A stretch of 64,000 nucleotides of DNA from Rhodococcus rhodochrous (GCF_014854695.1 NZ_CP027558.1:1-64000), one strand, 5' to 3'; shown: positions 46,902 through 55,598, counted from the stretch's first letter. A program made the numbers and translations. The notes: a model not told the origin generated them from the letters alone.

Positions 46902-47746
46902 GGCACTGTCACGTTGTTGAACGCTGCAAACTGGGAGCTGGGAGAATGTGGCGTGACCACCCCGATGCCGTCGTACAAAGGCCACCGCTACCCGGTCGAG
47001 ATCATCAACCACTGCGTGTGGTTGTACTTCCGCTTCCCGCTCAGCTTCCGTGAGGTCGAGGAGATGATGCTCGAACGCGGTGTCCTGGTCAGCTACGAGA
47101 CCATCCGGCGGTGGTGCGCCAAGTTCGGGCAGGCCTACGCCAACCAGCTGCGCCGACGGCGGGCGCGGACCGGTGACAAATGGCATCTCGACGAGGTTTT
47201 CATCCGCATCAACGGCACCCAGCACTACCTGTGGCGCGCGGTCGACCAGGACGGCAACGTCTTCGACGTGCTGGTCCAGTCCCGCCGAAACACCCAGGCA
47301 GCCAAGAAATTCTTCCGCAAGCTGCTCAAGGGCCTGCGATACGTGCCGCGGGTGCTGGTCACCGACAAGCTCGCCAGCTACCAGGTGGCGCACCGCGAGA
47401 TGCTGGCCTCGGTCGAGCATCGCCGATCGAAGTATGTGAACAATCGAGCCGAGAACTCGCATCAACCCACCAGGCAGCGGGAACATGCGATGAAGCGCTT
47501 CACATCGCCCGGGCACGCGCAACGATTCCTGTCCGCTTTCTCGGGCATCTCACCGCATTTCCGGCCCAACCGGCACAGACTCTCGGCGCCCGAATGGCGT
47601 ACCGAGATGGCCGACCGCTTCGCGGTCTGGCAGGAAGTCACCGCGACCGATGCCGCCGCCTGAAAGTGAACGGCCCGGCGGTGCCCTGTAGCAGCCTTTC
47701 TTAAATAGGCGGCGCTGCTGGACTTTTCGAATAACGTGACAGTGCC
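46902..47746 (+). mobile_element. IS6-family element, right copy
   Basis: 845 bp, same orientation as the left copy and differing by very few bases (for example CTC to TTC, Leu to Phe, at about 47262). Ends are the same perfect 14-bp inverted repeats. Outer flanks of the two copies do not share an 8-bp duplication. Confidence 0.9.
46953..47663 (+). CDS. IS6-family transposase (right copy)
   Basis: 236 residues from GTG 46953, the same as the left-copy transposase except NVFDV in place of NVLDV. DDE residues intact. With the left copy it defines a pseudo-compound unit that can move by IS6-type replicative transposition or homologous recombination. Confidence 0.9.
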   Translation: MTTPMPSYKGHRYPVEIINHCVWLYFRFPLSFREVEEMMLERGVLVSYETIRRWCAKFGQAYANQLRRRRARTGDKWHLDEVFIRINGTQHYLWRAVDQDGNVFDVLVQSRRNTQAAKKFFRKLLKGLRYVPRVLVTDKLASYQVAHREMLASVEHRRSKYVNNRAENSHQPTRQREHAMKRFTSPGHAQRFLSAFSGISPHFRPNRHRLSAPEWRTEMADRFAVWQEVTATDAAA

Positions 47747-47779
47747 GCAGGAAGTGGACAAGCGCCCGACCGGGATGGG

Positions 47780-47869
47780 TCAGAGCGTGTAGCCGAGGAG
47801 GTGGGTGAGGGCGATGAGGACGGCGAACCAGATAAGGGTTCCGCCCAGCGCGGCGAAGTCTGTGTACAT
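47780..47869 (-). CDS. Possible 29-residue membrane peptide
   Basis: ATG 47869 to a stop at 47780: a short peptide with one hydrophobic helix (LGGTLIWFAVLIALTHLLG). No good ribosome-binding site. It could be a real microprotein or the tail of a gene lost to IS6. Low confidence. Confidence 0.3.
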   Translation of the reverse strand: MYTDFAALGGTLIWFAVLIALTHLLGYTL

Positions 47870-48314
47870 GAGTGACCCCGACCCTACACTAATTGAACAA
47901 TCAACTATATTCTTGCTGCTCACGCTCCTGTCGCGAACAACAACGAAGGTGCGCCACACGATGTCAGGATCGACAACCACCCGGGCACCGATCACCCGAG
48001 AACAGTGCGGATGCGGCACTCCACCGGCCCCGGCCGACCCAGCAGGGACGACTCGGCAAACGCAATGGCCGCCGCGCGCCCATGAGCTCGCACAGCCCCG
48101 GCGGAGACATCACATGCCGCGATCACTCGGTTCGGCCGGTAGCCAGCCCCCAGACCCAGGGGTGGCAACGACAATCGTCCCCCGCTGCCTGCACGAGTGG
48201 GGACGATCCGTGCCGTGACACCGGGGCGACATCACGGCACCCGCAGACTATCGCGCGTCGCGATCGGCACCACCGCACAGGCCGGAGGCTACCCAGTGCA
48301 CAACCCCATCGACG

Positions 48315-48722
48315 ATGATGGGTGCCGTGCGCACATTGGTGACACTGCTCGCGCTGACAGCCCTGGGAACGGCGGGCCTGCTCAGCGGCACCGCGCTGGT
48401 CTCCGACCCCACCGGCACCACCCTCGGCCTCGATGTCGACATGCTCCCGAGCTGGCACAGCTGGGACTACCGACTGCCCGGGGCATTCGTCCTGCTCGCC
48501 TTGGGGATCGCTCCGCTGCTGTGTACGGCCGCGCTGCTGTTGAACGCTCCCGGCGCAGGGTTCGGCGCTCGGATGATCGGAGTCGTCACGATCGCCTGGG
48601 TGCTGTTCCAGATCGTCGTCCTCGACATCGACGCTCCCCGCGTCCAGACCGCGCTCGGCCTGGTGGGCATCGTCCTGATCCTCGGCACGACCACTGCGAC
48701 ACCACGTCGCCCACAGTGCTGA
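48315..48722 (+). CDS. Hypothetical four-helix membrane protein
   Basis: 135 residues, ATG 48315 or 48318. Hydrophobic helices at about 5-28, 57-79, 86-107 and 112-127 with an Arg-rich C-terminus (TPRRPQC). The first helix could alternatively be an uncleaved signal. No family recognised. It stands alone: 445 bp of featureless DNA upstream and about 1.5 kb without a clear gene downstream. Confidence 0.55.
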   Translation: MMGAVRTLVTLLALTALGTAGLLSGTALVSDPTGTTLGLDVDMLPSWHSWDYRLPGAFVLLALGIAPLLCTAALLLNAPGAGFGARMIGVVTIAWVLFQIVVLDIDAPRVQTALGLVGIVLILGTTTATPRRPQC

Positions 48723-50052
48723 TCACTGAAACCTGCTGGGGCGCAAACGAATCAGCATCCCCGGTTCCGCATCATCTTCTGAGTGGGATGCCGGCAGGTC
48801 ACGCCAACGCCCGATCCAACCGTTGGTTGTAGCGATTCGAGTGGAGGTGGCCGGCCCCCTCATTCCGCTGGCGAGGCCACTCGACAGCCTCCACGAGAAC
48901 GAAGGTGTCTACTGCTCGACGAGACCGCCGCCGACGACGTCGATTGCGAAGGAACTGTCCGCAGCTGGGCCGGTCTCCTACTGTCGAACTGCCGCGTTCG
49001 CCGGCAGCAGGAAAAGCATGATGAGCGAGCATCCCTTCATCGGATGGAAAGCTATCTACGCCGGGAGAAGCTCGACGCCGACGTCGGCGCCCTCGAGCGG
49101 CTCGAAGAAGCGATTGGGAAGGCAAGAGCGTGTTGGTCAGCCTCGACGAGACCACCCGCATCCTGGTCGAACCGTCCATCCCCATCATCATCCGCGCTGT
49201 CCGCACGACCACCATGGACCCGCTCGGGTGACACGCGTACGTCACGCGCCCAGAAGGGGACCCGAACACCCAGCGCTGCATTGCTCAGCACGATCGCGTC
49301 ACGGCGTCACCGTTCAGCTACGGGCACGTCGACCGTGCGCCATATCGCCGCGGAGCTACAGCTCGACCCCGGATGGGTGGCGGCCGCACGTGGCAGGGGA
49401 TGCGTATGCGGCCGCCGGTAACGCTTACCCCTATTCACCGGTGGTGACATTTCCCTTTTCGATGCCGTATCGCCAGCGAGGCACTCAATGCTTGCAGTAG
49501 TTGCGATGCATGCACTGCGTGCACGCACATCTCAGGGAGGACTCCAAGGAGGCCGGCCACGCGGTCAAGCCGGCCGGCTACCCCGCCGCCGACGGCCGTG
49601 CCTACGCCGTCCGCACCCGTATGTGGAGGTCGAGCGAGACGCAGAGTCCGCCACCTCGCACCGATGATCGTCAGCTCGCCGGTTCGACCGAACGCGGGCG
49701 TGCCCACCATGCCGCACCGCAGGTGGGCACGGCGCGAGGTTGCCCAAGGCCACGGAGAAGGTGGCCGCTGAATCCGCGTTGATGCTGCCGGCTGCGAGCA
49801 CTGTGGTCATCGGAGTCCGAGGGACGCCCTGTCACAATGGATCCGACATCCCCGCCGTACCCCGTGCGGCGGGGATGCCTGCATGGAGGCGATCACCCTT
49901 AGGTGAGGCACCCCAGCGAGGATCCCCTGCCCACCCGCGAAACGGCAGTGCACGCCATGCTTGCAATGCACTCAATGCACGCAATGCGTGGGATGCATGC
50001 CAAGCGTGCATCTCCCCTCCCCTGCCGATAGGCGCTCTATCGGGTGGCTTGG
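48723..50052. other. Long stretch without a defensible gene
   Basis: No protein with recognisable motifs is evident; frames here have shadow-like composition. The interval holds direct-repeat words (TGCATGCACTGCGTGCACGCA near 49505 and the 9-nt array at 49965). It may be a plasmid maintenance or origin-type region, or simply decayed DNA. Confidence 0.4.
49965..50012. repeat. Iteron-like array of ~9-nt repeats
   Basis: Successive units AATGCACTC, AATGCACGC, AATGCGTGG, GATGCATGCC and AAGCGTGCATC run head to tail. Similar TGCATGC/GTGCACGCA words occur at 49505-49530 and 4500-4560. Short direct repeats like this serve as Rep or ParB binding sites in many plasmids, but no rep or par gene is visible nearby. 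Confidence 0.45.
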
Positions 50053-50170
50053 GACGTGACAGCCGACCGCGGCACTCGTCGTTGCCAGCTCGGCGACGAC
50101 CACCTCCGAACCGTAGACGGCCTTCTCAGCATGATCTTGATGGGTAATCGGGGTATCCATGATCCATCGC
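50053..50170. repeat. Diverged ~120-bp repeat with hairpin (copy B)
   Basis: Counterpart of 3793-3912. The hairpin core is ATGGGTA, ATCGGGG, TATCCAT, where the single change from copy A leaves a G-U pairable stem in RNA, followed by GATCCATCG. It ends 69 bp before the CBASS operon start, so it could be part of that operon's leader or an ancestral recombination site. Confidence 0.6.
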
Positions 50171-50190
50171 AGCGATTTCTCAAGTGTTGT

Positions 50191-50204
50191 GTCAGACCCC
50201 TGAC
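50191..50204. promoter_or_regulatory. Short palindrome upstream of CBASS operon
   Basis: GTCAG and CTGAC form a 5-bp inverted repeat around ACCC, 35 bp before the nucleotidyltransferase start, close to where a -35/-10 region should be. Candidate operator; weak by itself. Confidence 0.3.
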
Positions 50205-50238
50205 TTATGTTCGTTATGACCGAATGCGGAAATGAGGG

Positions 50239-51252
50239 ATGATGGCCGTATTGACCAGCAACTTCGACACAGCGCTGCGGCGTATCCAGCCCTCGGAGGC
50301 GGACCGCAACAATGCCCCGAAAGCACACGAGGACGTGCGAGGCGTTCTCACCAGTGCCGAGTCGCTCAAGGAGTGGGGCCTGTCACCCATTCTCATTGGA
50401 TCCTACAAGCGACGGGTTGCGATCCAGCGCGTCTATGACGTCGATGTGTTCTGCAGGATGGACGACATTTCCGTAGATGTCGAGCCTTCTGAGGTCCTCG
50501 ATCGCTTCTTCACTGTGCTCGATGATCGCTACGGGACCGACGGTGCCGGGAAGCGGCGGGTCAGACGGCAAGCCCGTTCCCTGCAGGTGGCTTTCCCGGA
50601 GTTCGACGGCCTCTACGTCGATGCAGTCCCCGCACGGAAGCGGGGGGATGGCACCTGGGAGATACCGGAGCGGAACGAGCAGGACTGGCAGCAAACCAAC
50701 CCCGATGAACTCACCAGCCTCACCAACGCCATGAACGAGCAGCTCACCGAACTCTACGTCCCTACCGTGAAGTTGCTGCGGCAAACCCGTCGGACGATCT
50801 TGAAAAGCCGTCCCGGCGGATTATTCGTGGAGATGGCGTTCTACGATGCGTGCCTGCGGGGCGTCGTGGACTCGACCAACCAGACACTCTGTTACGTCAC
50901 GGGATTGGAAGCCCTCGCCCAGTATCTCTCCGACAAGGTGAGCTGGGGCGCTGCTCTACCCGATCCGACTTTGCCCGGCCAGACTCTCACGTTTCGCGCT
51001 ACGGATCTGCAGTGGGAGGAGGCGAGCGAGAAGTTCGCCGCAGCAGCGGAGAAGGCTCGGGCAGCTTACGACGGTGAGGATCGTTGTGAGGCCGCGGTGA
51101 AGTTCCGGTCGTTGCTAGGCGGTAACGATGACTACGACTACGTCTTCCCACTGCCGGCGGACTGCAATGACGACGGCTCGAAGAAGGCGACCGCATCTCT
51201 CATCGCTCCCGGCGAACGGCGCATCCCTGCGGGAGACCGTCGGTTCGGATGA
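50239..51252 (+). CDS. CBASS cGAS/DncV-like nucleotidyltransferase (CD-NTase)
   Basis: 337 residues from ATG 50239 (ATG 50242 possible). Polymerase-beta-type active site: Gly54-Ser55 in LIGSYKRRVAIQ, Asp67 and Asp69 in YDVDVFCRM and the third acidic residue Asp128 in LYVDAVPA. The later DWQQTNPDELT segment is also typical of CD-NTases. On phage infection such enzymes make cyclic oligonucleotides that switch on an effector. The chain ends in Gly (GDRRFG), as expected for a protein whose C-terminus is conjugated by Cap2. Its stop overlaps the cap2 start (ATGA). First gene of a four-gene operon. The nucleotide made cannot be told from sequence. Confidence 0.88.
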   Translation: MMAVLTSNFDTALRRIQPSEADRNNAPKAHEDVRGVLTSAESLKEWGLSPILIGSYKRRVAIQRVYDVDVFCRMDDISVDVEPSEVLDRFFTVLDDRYGTDGAGKRRVRRQARSLQVAFPEFDGLYVDAVPARKRGDGTWEIPERNEQDWQQTNPDELTSLTNAMNEQLTELYVPTVKLLRQTRRTILKSRPGGLFVEMAFYDACLRGVVDSTNQTLCYVTGLEALAQYLSDKVSWGAALPDPTLPGQTLTFRATDLQWEEASEKFAAAAEKARAAYDGEDRCEAAVKFRSLLGGNDDYDYVFPLPADCNDDGSKKATASLIAPGERRIPAGDRRFG

Positions 51253-52703
51253 GCGACTGGGATCTGGTGCGCATGAGCGTCTGCGCTGACTTCATCGATC
51301 GATTGGAGCAACGTGGGTTCAGCGGAACCTCCAAAGGTCAGGGGGCAGTCTTGCATGGTTCTGTCTCTGTGATGGACGTCCTGCACCCGGTGCGCATTGA
51401 GGTTGGTCGAAGTTTTCCCTTCTACCCTCCCCGGGTCGTTCCCGAGGGCTCGGTCCCCCGTTCCTGGCATCGTGAACGTGACGGGTCGATGTGCCTGTAT
51501 GCAGAAGGGGACCGTGATGGACTGCCCTGGCTCGATGTGGATGATTTCCTGAATCTGGTGAATCGCTGGTTCGAACAGACCCTGACCGGATGGACGGAGG
51601 ACAGCCCCGACCTGGACCTAGAGCGATATTTCGACTCCGTCGACGATCACCGACTCGTCGTTTACAGTGACCTTAGTCCGCTCGTAGGCAGCTACATCCG
51701 GCTGAGGGTCAGACCGCACATCGTCGAAGTGCTTGGACCAGGCAGCGTCCCATACAGGCAAAAACACAGGAACCGCCTTTTTGGGTTCGTGTTGGATCTC
51801 GGTGAACCGGCGAAGCCGCCTTCGACGTGGGAACACATCACCGAGCTCGTTGCCGAAGACGTGATCCGCGGCGTCGAACGGGCCATACGAGAGCGGCGTA
51901 TTAGCATGTTGCTGCTTCGATACGCCCGGAACGGCACGCCAGCGGTGTTGGCCGTGCAAACCACCATGACGCGGACAGGGATACTGCTGCGTTCCTATCC
52001 CAGTGCCTCCACGGCCCAGGGCGCACTCCGACTTCGTGCCGGTCGCACTGCTGAAGTACTTACAGGGAAGAGTGCCTGTGTCATCGGAGCCGGAGCACTC
52101 GGTTCCTTCATCTGCGACCTGCTGGTCCGAGCAGGTGTCGGCCACCTCACCATCCGCGATGCGGATATCGTCCGACCGGGCAATCTCATTCGCCACCTCG
52201 TCGGAGGTGAGCATATCGGCCTCAACAAGGCGACTGCCGTCCGAGGAACTCTTCAGCAGCGTCCCTATTGTGGAACCACCATCTCCGCCATCCCGGAACC
52301 TTTTACCGAGCCCGATGACGTACCAGGACTGTTCGCACAGTTCGACCTCGTCATCGATGCCACCGCCGACGCGAGCGTGACCGAGATGCTTACCGCCGGT
52401 GCACGGGCGCTCACATCTCGCTTTCTATCTGCATGCCTGCAAGATGACGGCCTAGTAGTGCGGGTGGACGTAATCCCGCCCCTGCGCGGGAAAGCCTTAC
52501 CCGACGTGTCCGAGCAGAGGCAGTCGGCTGCCACAGAATCTGTCTACGAGGGCGGGTGTGGCAGCCCTGTGTCCCAAACCCCAACGTTCGCCGTTACTCA
52601 GGCAGCAGCTCTCACAGTTCGTCACGCAATCGGGTTGCTGACCGGAAGCCCCGTGCATCCGGCTGGCGAAGCCCACAGCTATCACGGACATCCCGGTGAC
52701 TAG
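51249..52703 (+). CDS. cap2: CBASS Cap2: fused E2-E1 ubiquitin-transfer-like enzyme
   Basis: 484 residues. The N-terminal ~150 form an E2-like domain with FPFYPPRVVPEG and the likely catalytic Cys82 in GSMCLYAEGD. The C-terminal ~220 are a ThiF/E1-type adenylation domain: GAGALGS near 280-286 (nucleotide loop), DADIVRPGNLIRH near 304 (metal and Arg), and a candidate transfer Cys437 in YEGGCGSP. Cap2 enzymes prime CBASS by attaching the CD-NTase C-terminus to target proteins. Overlaps its neighbours by 4 and 8 nt, so expression is coupled. Shorter than some Cap2 proteins (~550-600) but both active parts are present. Confidence 0.87.
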   Translation: MSDWDLVRMSVCADFIDRLEQRGFSGTSKGQGAVLHGSVSVMDVLHPVRIEVGRSFPFYPPRVVPEGSVPRSWHRERDGSMCLYAEGDRDGLPWLDVDDFLNLVNRWFEQTLTGWTEDSPDLDLERYFDSVDDHRLVVYSDLSPLVGSYIRLRVRPHIVEVLGPGSVPYRQKHRNRLFGFVLDLGEPAKPPSTWEHITELVAEDVIRGVERAIRERRISMLLLRYARNGTPAVLAVQTTMTRTGILLRSYPSASTAQGALRLRAGRTAEVLTGKSACVIGAGALGSFICDLLVRAGVGHLTIRDADIVRPGNLIRHLVGGEHIGLNKATAVRGTLQQRPYCGTTISAIPEPFTEPDDVPGLFAQFDLVIDATADASVTEMLTAGARALTSRFLSACLQDDGLVVRVDVIPPLRGKALPDVSEQRQSAATESVYEGGCGSPVSQTPTFAVTQAAALTVRHAIGLLTGSPVHPAGEAHSYHGHPGD

Positions 52704-53190
52704 TCGCCATCGGACCGTAAAACGTGCGCAGCAGGTCACCATCACACAGGCTGCGCTGGCATCAGCCGAGAAAGCTGCATGGGCCTCGCTTCCCTTCGAA
52801 ACCGGCGGCATCCTTATAGGCTGGCGACACGACGCCACCGTCCATATCGTCGACATAGTCGAGGTAGCGGACGGCCGAGCCGAGTCCCACACCTACCAAC
52901 GCATCCACAGCGCCGCGCAGAAACATCTCGACGCCTACCTGGCCGAGCACGATGATCCGCATCTCGGCTATATCGGCGAGTGGCACACCCATCCGCGGCC
53001 CCAACCACCGAGCTTGCTCGACCTCGCAAGCCTACGCAGCGTGGCCCAACAACTCACCTCTCCGATCGCACTGTTGGTCGTCGCCGTTGACCCCGATAGA
53101 TTGGGCACCACTGCACACGTTCGTATCGGCGGACGCGCCAGATTTAGTCGGATCACAATCACCGCCGCGTCCCTCGACGTTTTGCCGTAG
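52696..53190 (+). CDS. cap3: CBASS Cap3: JAB/JAMM metalloprotease
   Basis: 164 residues from GTG 52696, overlapping the end of cap2 by 8 nt. Zinc-dependent isopeptidase fold: Glu35 in FETGGILIG, then His97-Thr-His99 in GEWHTHPRPQPPSLLD with Ser106 and Asp109, an H-x-H-x6-S-x2-D JAMM signature. Cap3 removes the CD-NTase from conjugates made by Cap2 and so limits activation. Presence of both makes this a full type II CBASS. Confidence 0.88.
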   Translation: MTSRHRTVKRAQQVTITQAALASAEKAAWASLPFETGGILIGWRHDATVHIVDIVEVADGRAESHTYQRIHSAAQKHLDAYLAEHDDPHLGYIGEWHTHPRPQPPSLLDLASLRSVAQQLTSPIALLVVAVDPDRLGTTAHVRIGGRARFSRITITAASLDVLP

Positions 53191-53224
53191 AACCGTACCG
53201 CTGATCATCGTGACAAGGACTGTT

Positions 53225-53959
53225 ATGACCAACAGGTTCGACCTTCAGAAGGCTTATCTTCGCAAGCAGGAAGAGCTCCTTGCGAAACTGAATCTTCCCT
53301 CAGGATTCTTCGACCATCCGACCGCCAAAGGGGATGCCGTCGAGGCGAACTGGTGCGCAATGCTCCAGGAATTCCTACCTCGACGCTATGGTGTCGGCCC
53401 CATATTTGCTGTGGACTGCCACGGTCAGCAAAGCGAGCAGATCGACCTTGCTGTTTACGACTGTCAATATGCGCCCCTTTTTTTCTCTTCACCCACCGGC
53501 GTTCTGGTAGTGCCAGCGGAGAGCATTTATGCAGTTTTTGAGGTCAAGCCCCGAATCGACAAAGACTACGTCTACTACGCCGGAAAGAAAGCGGCGAGCG
53601 TACGTGCCCTGCACCGTACTTCTGCCGAGATCCGGCATGCCGGCGGTACCTATGCACCCCAGGACCCCGACTCGAAACCGATCCTCGGCGGGATTCTTGC
53701 TGCGACGTCGTCTTGGGTCGATCTCGAAGGCAAGGCGGCGACGAAGGCCCTCAGCAATGCCCCGGACGGGCGTCACCTCGACATCGGTATCGCTCTTGAC
53801 GCTTTGGCCTTTGACCGCGATGTCACCAGCGGCGATCTCTCTTACAGTCCGGCGGACACTCAGCTGATCTGGTTCGCTCTGCATTTGTTCAAGAAGCTGC
53901 AAAGCCTCGGGACGGCACTTGCCATTGCTCTTGACGATTACGAGCGAGCTCTCTACTGA
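53225..53959 (+). CDS. DUF6602-like PD-(D/E)XK protein, candidate CBASS effector
   Basis: 244 residues from ATG 53225, 34 nt after cap3. A restriction-nuclease-like active site is readable: Glu40 in GDAVEANW, Asp74 in EQIDLAVYD, and Glu106-Val-Lys108 in YAVFEVKPR. The pattern, including the VVPAESIYAVFEVKP strand, matches DUF6602 proteins. In a CBASS operon every other component is accounted for, so this is the probable effector, presumably a DNA or RNA nuclease triggered by the cyclic nucleotide. It has no membrane helix and is not clearly NucC, Cap4 or a phospholipase. Being last in the operon is unusual; effectors usually come first. An independent gene is possible. Confidence 0.75.
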   Translation: MTNRFDLQKAYLRKQEELLAKLNLPSGFFDHPTAKGDAVEANWCAMLQEFLPRRYGVGPIFAVDCHGQQSEQIDLAVYDCQYAPLFFSSPTGVLVVPAESIYAVFEVKPRIDKDYVYYAGKKAASVRALHRTSAEIRHAGGTYAPQDPDSKPILGGILAATSSWVDLEGKAATKALSNAPDGRHLDIGIALDALAFDRDVTSGDLSYSPADTQLIWFALHLFKKLQSLGTALAIALDDYERALY

Positions 53960-54194
53960 CCCGGTATTCCTTCCGTCCTCCCTGGCTCACTGATCAGCAC
54001 CGGATACGGGCTGCTCGACATCGGCGCCAGCGGTTCGTGGGCGGCGACGGTGAACCCCGAGGCCTTGTCGTCGGCAGTGGTCCGCATCCCGCTGTCAGGG
54101 CTGGCAGACCGTGGCCATCCGATCGAACCGCCGGGTGTCCTGCGAGCCACGATCCATACGCACGAATGGCTCATACCCGCTTCCAACTTCTCAG
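53960..54194 (+). other. Possible gene remnant after CBASS operon
   Basis: Directly after the effector stop the same frame stays open through about 70 codons with coding-like content (ISTGYGLLDIGASGSWAA ... VLRATIHTHEWLIP) but without a proper start. It could be the tail of a deleted gene. Not recognised. Confidence 0.3.
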
Positions 54195-55025
54195 TTAATA
54201 GTCGGGATACCCCACTGCTAAGAAGTGCGGAGAGACTGAGCAGCGAGTAGCCACAACCTGTGTCTTGTCTGGCCTGGAAATTAGTAGATGGGGCACCGTG
54301 GAGTTCGAATCCAGCCATGCTGCAAGGTTTGAGTCAAGCATCCGGCCTAACCGGAGACATGCTTCGTACCCCTGTTGCGCACTGAGGCGACGCTGCTGGC
54401 CGCTTAACGGAAATCCGTTGATTAACGGTTCGTGATGAGCGGCCCGATTCCTCAAGTCGTTAACGGTCTTGACTACGCTATGCATCCATTCTCGGCGGTA
54501 CTTTACTCCCGCAGCTTTCGCCTCGGCTCGAGCTCCTTTGAATCCGCCGCGCAAGACCATCCACAATGCGTCGTAATCAGCCTTCTCATCCCGTGGCCCG
54601 CGTCCGACTGGTCCCCCTTCATCCAGAAGATTGGTCCAGAACCCGAACATACAGTTGGCAACGAGCCGACCAGGGAGCGAGGCATCGCTCTTATCTTTTC
54701 GTTTCCCCTTAGGAATGCGGTCCCATGCTGTTGCCAGCTGTCCCATCGTCCTCTGGTCGAACGTGGGACCGCTCTCGTACCATCGAGGACCCCACTTCTT
54801 GACAAGTTGAGCATCCATTGCGTTGCGCATAGATACTTCAAGTATGGCAATGTCAGAGAGGATCGCCATGGATAGATCCCGGTTCCAAACGTAGAGCTTC
54901 CGAGCCATATGTGGATCGCCCGCTGCTGCATTCAGGTACGTCTGCATACGCCCAGGTGAGAGCGCCGAATCCAGTATCGGGTCTAATGGCAGCGTGTTCC
55001 CCACGCAGCAATACGCGCTGTGCAT
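54195..55025 (-). CDS. Abi-family protein with HEPN motif
   Basis: 276 residues. Resembles Abi_2-type abortive-infection proteins: SPGRMQTYLNAAAGDP, ARKLYVWNRDLSMAILSDI, EVSMRNAMDAQL and the HEPN RNase signature R-x4-6-H in VNDLRNRAAHHEPL near 213. HEPN proteins act as toxins or phage-triggered RNases. Transcribed toward the CBASS operon (convergent), with the two ends 235 bp apart. No antitoxin-like gene is adjacent, so it may act alone or with a host factor. Start ATG 55025; ATG of MQTYLN is a possible later start. Confidence 0.72.
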   Translation of the reverse strand: MHSAYCCVGNTLPLDPILDSALSPGRMQTYLNAAAGDPHMARKLYVWNRDLSMAILSDIAILEVSMRNAMDAQLVKKWGPRWYESGPTFDQRTMGQLATAWDRIPKGKRKDKSDASLPGRLVANCMFGFWTNLLDEGGPVGRGPRDEKADYDALWMVLRGGFKGARAEAKAAGVKYRREWMHSVVKTVNDLRNRAAHHEPLINGFPLSGQQRRLSAQQGYEACLRLGRMLDSNLAAWLDSNSTVPHLLISRPDKTQVVATRCSVSPHFLAVGYPDY

Positions 55026-55123
55026 CGCTCTACCCTAAGGTCTTTAGCGTTGAAGATTGGACAACAGCATCCCTAGTCCCGTACTCTTGCAGATGCACTC
55101 CCCGGCACTGCGCCCCTCTTGGT

Positions 55124-55500
55124 CTAAACCATGATGCCGCCGGGGTTTTTTTCTGTGTTTATTGCCGGATTCTGTAGCCCCTTCAGCACCCTCATCAAGT
55201 CGTCAAGCAGCGCATCGGCGCGTTGTTCGATCTCGTCGAAGGCGTCGTCAAGGCCGCTGAGGCTCTCGTGGTTGCGTAGGCGGGCCGCGGTACCACGTTC
55301 GTAATAAGACGGGTCAAGCTCAAGTTCCGGCTCAACGCAGGCTTCGGTCTCTTCCCCCTGCGTGATGGGTAGTGTCTTCCGTATCGGGGCACGGCCGGAC
55401 AGGTGCACTCGCACCAGCATCGACACCGACTGTGAGGTCATCGATTGCGCGTGCGGGAGGTGCCCCCAGCGGTCGATCGGACACAGCAACGGTTGCCGGG
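55124..55500 (-). pseudogene. Recombinase-like gene, C-terminal part beyond IS21
   Basis: The minus-strand frame from 55500 to the stop at 55124 encodes the last ~124 residues of the gene whose first part lies at 58161-58860. Removing the IS21 element and one copy of its target duplication restores a continuous frame (DAEQAR then QPLLCPIDRWGHLPHAQ). The part contains MLVRVHLSGRAPIRK and an acidic helical tail (LDDAFDEIEQRADALLDDLM). An internal ATG at 55441 could produce a 105-residue stub. Confidence 0.75.
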
Positions 55501-55598
55501 TGTCGACCGTCGCGTAATTCCCCAGGGGTTTCCGTCATGGAATTCCCCATGTCCGGGTGTGCTGAGTCGAGGGTAGCCGGGCCGGTGCCCGGGTTGGT

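Noticed and set aside
48783-49421. Possible gene in the gene-poor interval
   Set aside because: Short stretches look coding in alternating frames (for example around 49050-49230), but no single frame is sustained and no family is recognisable.
49565-49810. Possible ParA-like N-terminus on the minus strand (MTTVLAAGSINADS...)
   Set aside because: It lacks the KGGxxKT Walker motif and the remainder reads as Arg-rich out-of-frame sequence.
54285-54325. tRNA-like TTCGAATCC word
   Set aside because: The T-loop word is present, but the flanking bases do not form a T-stem, and no anticodon or acceptor arm can be folded around it.
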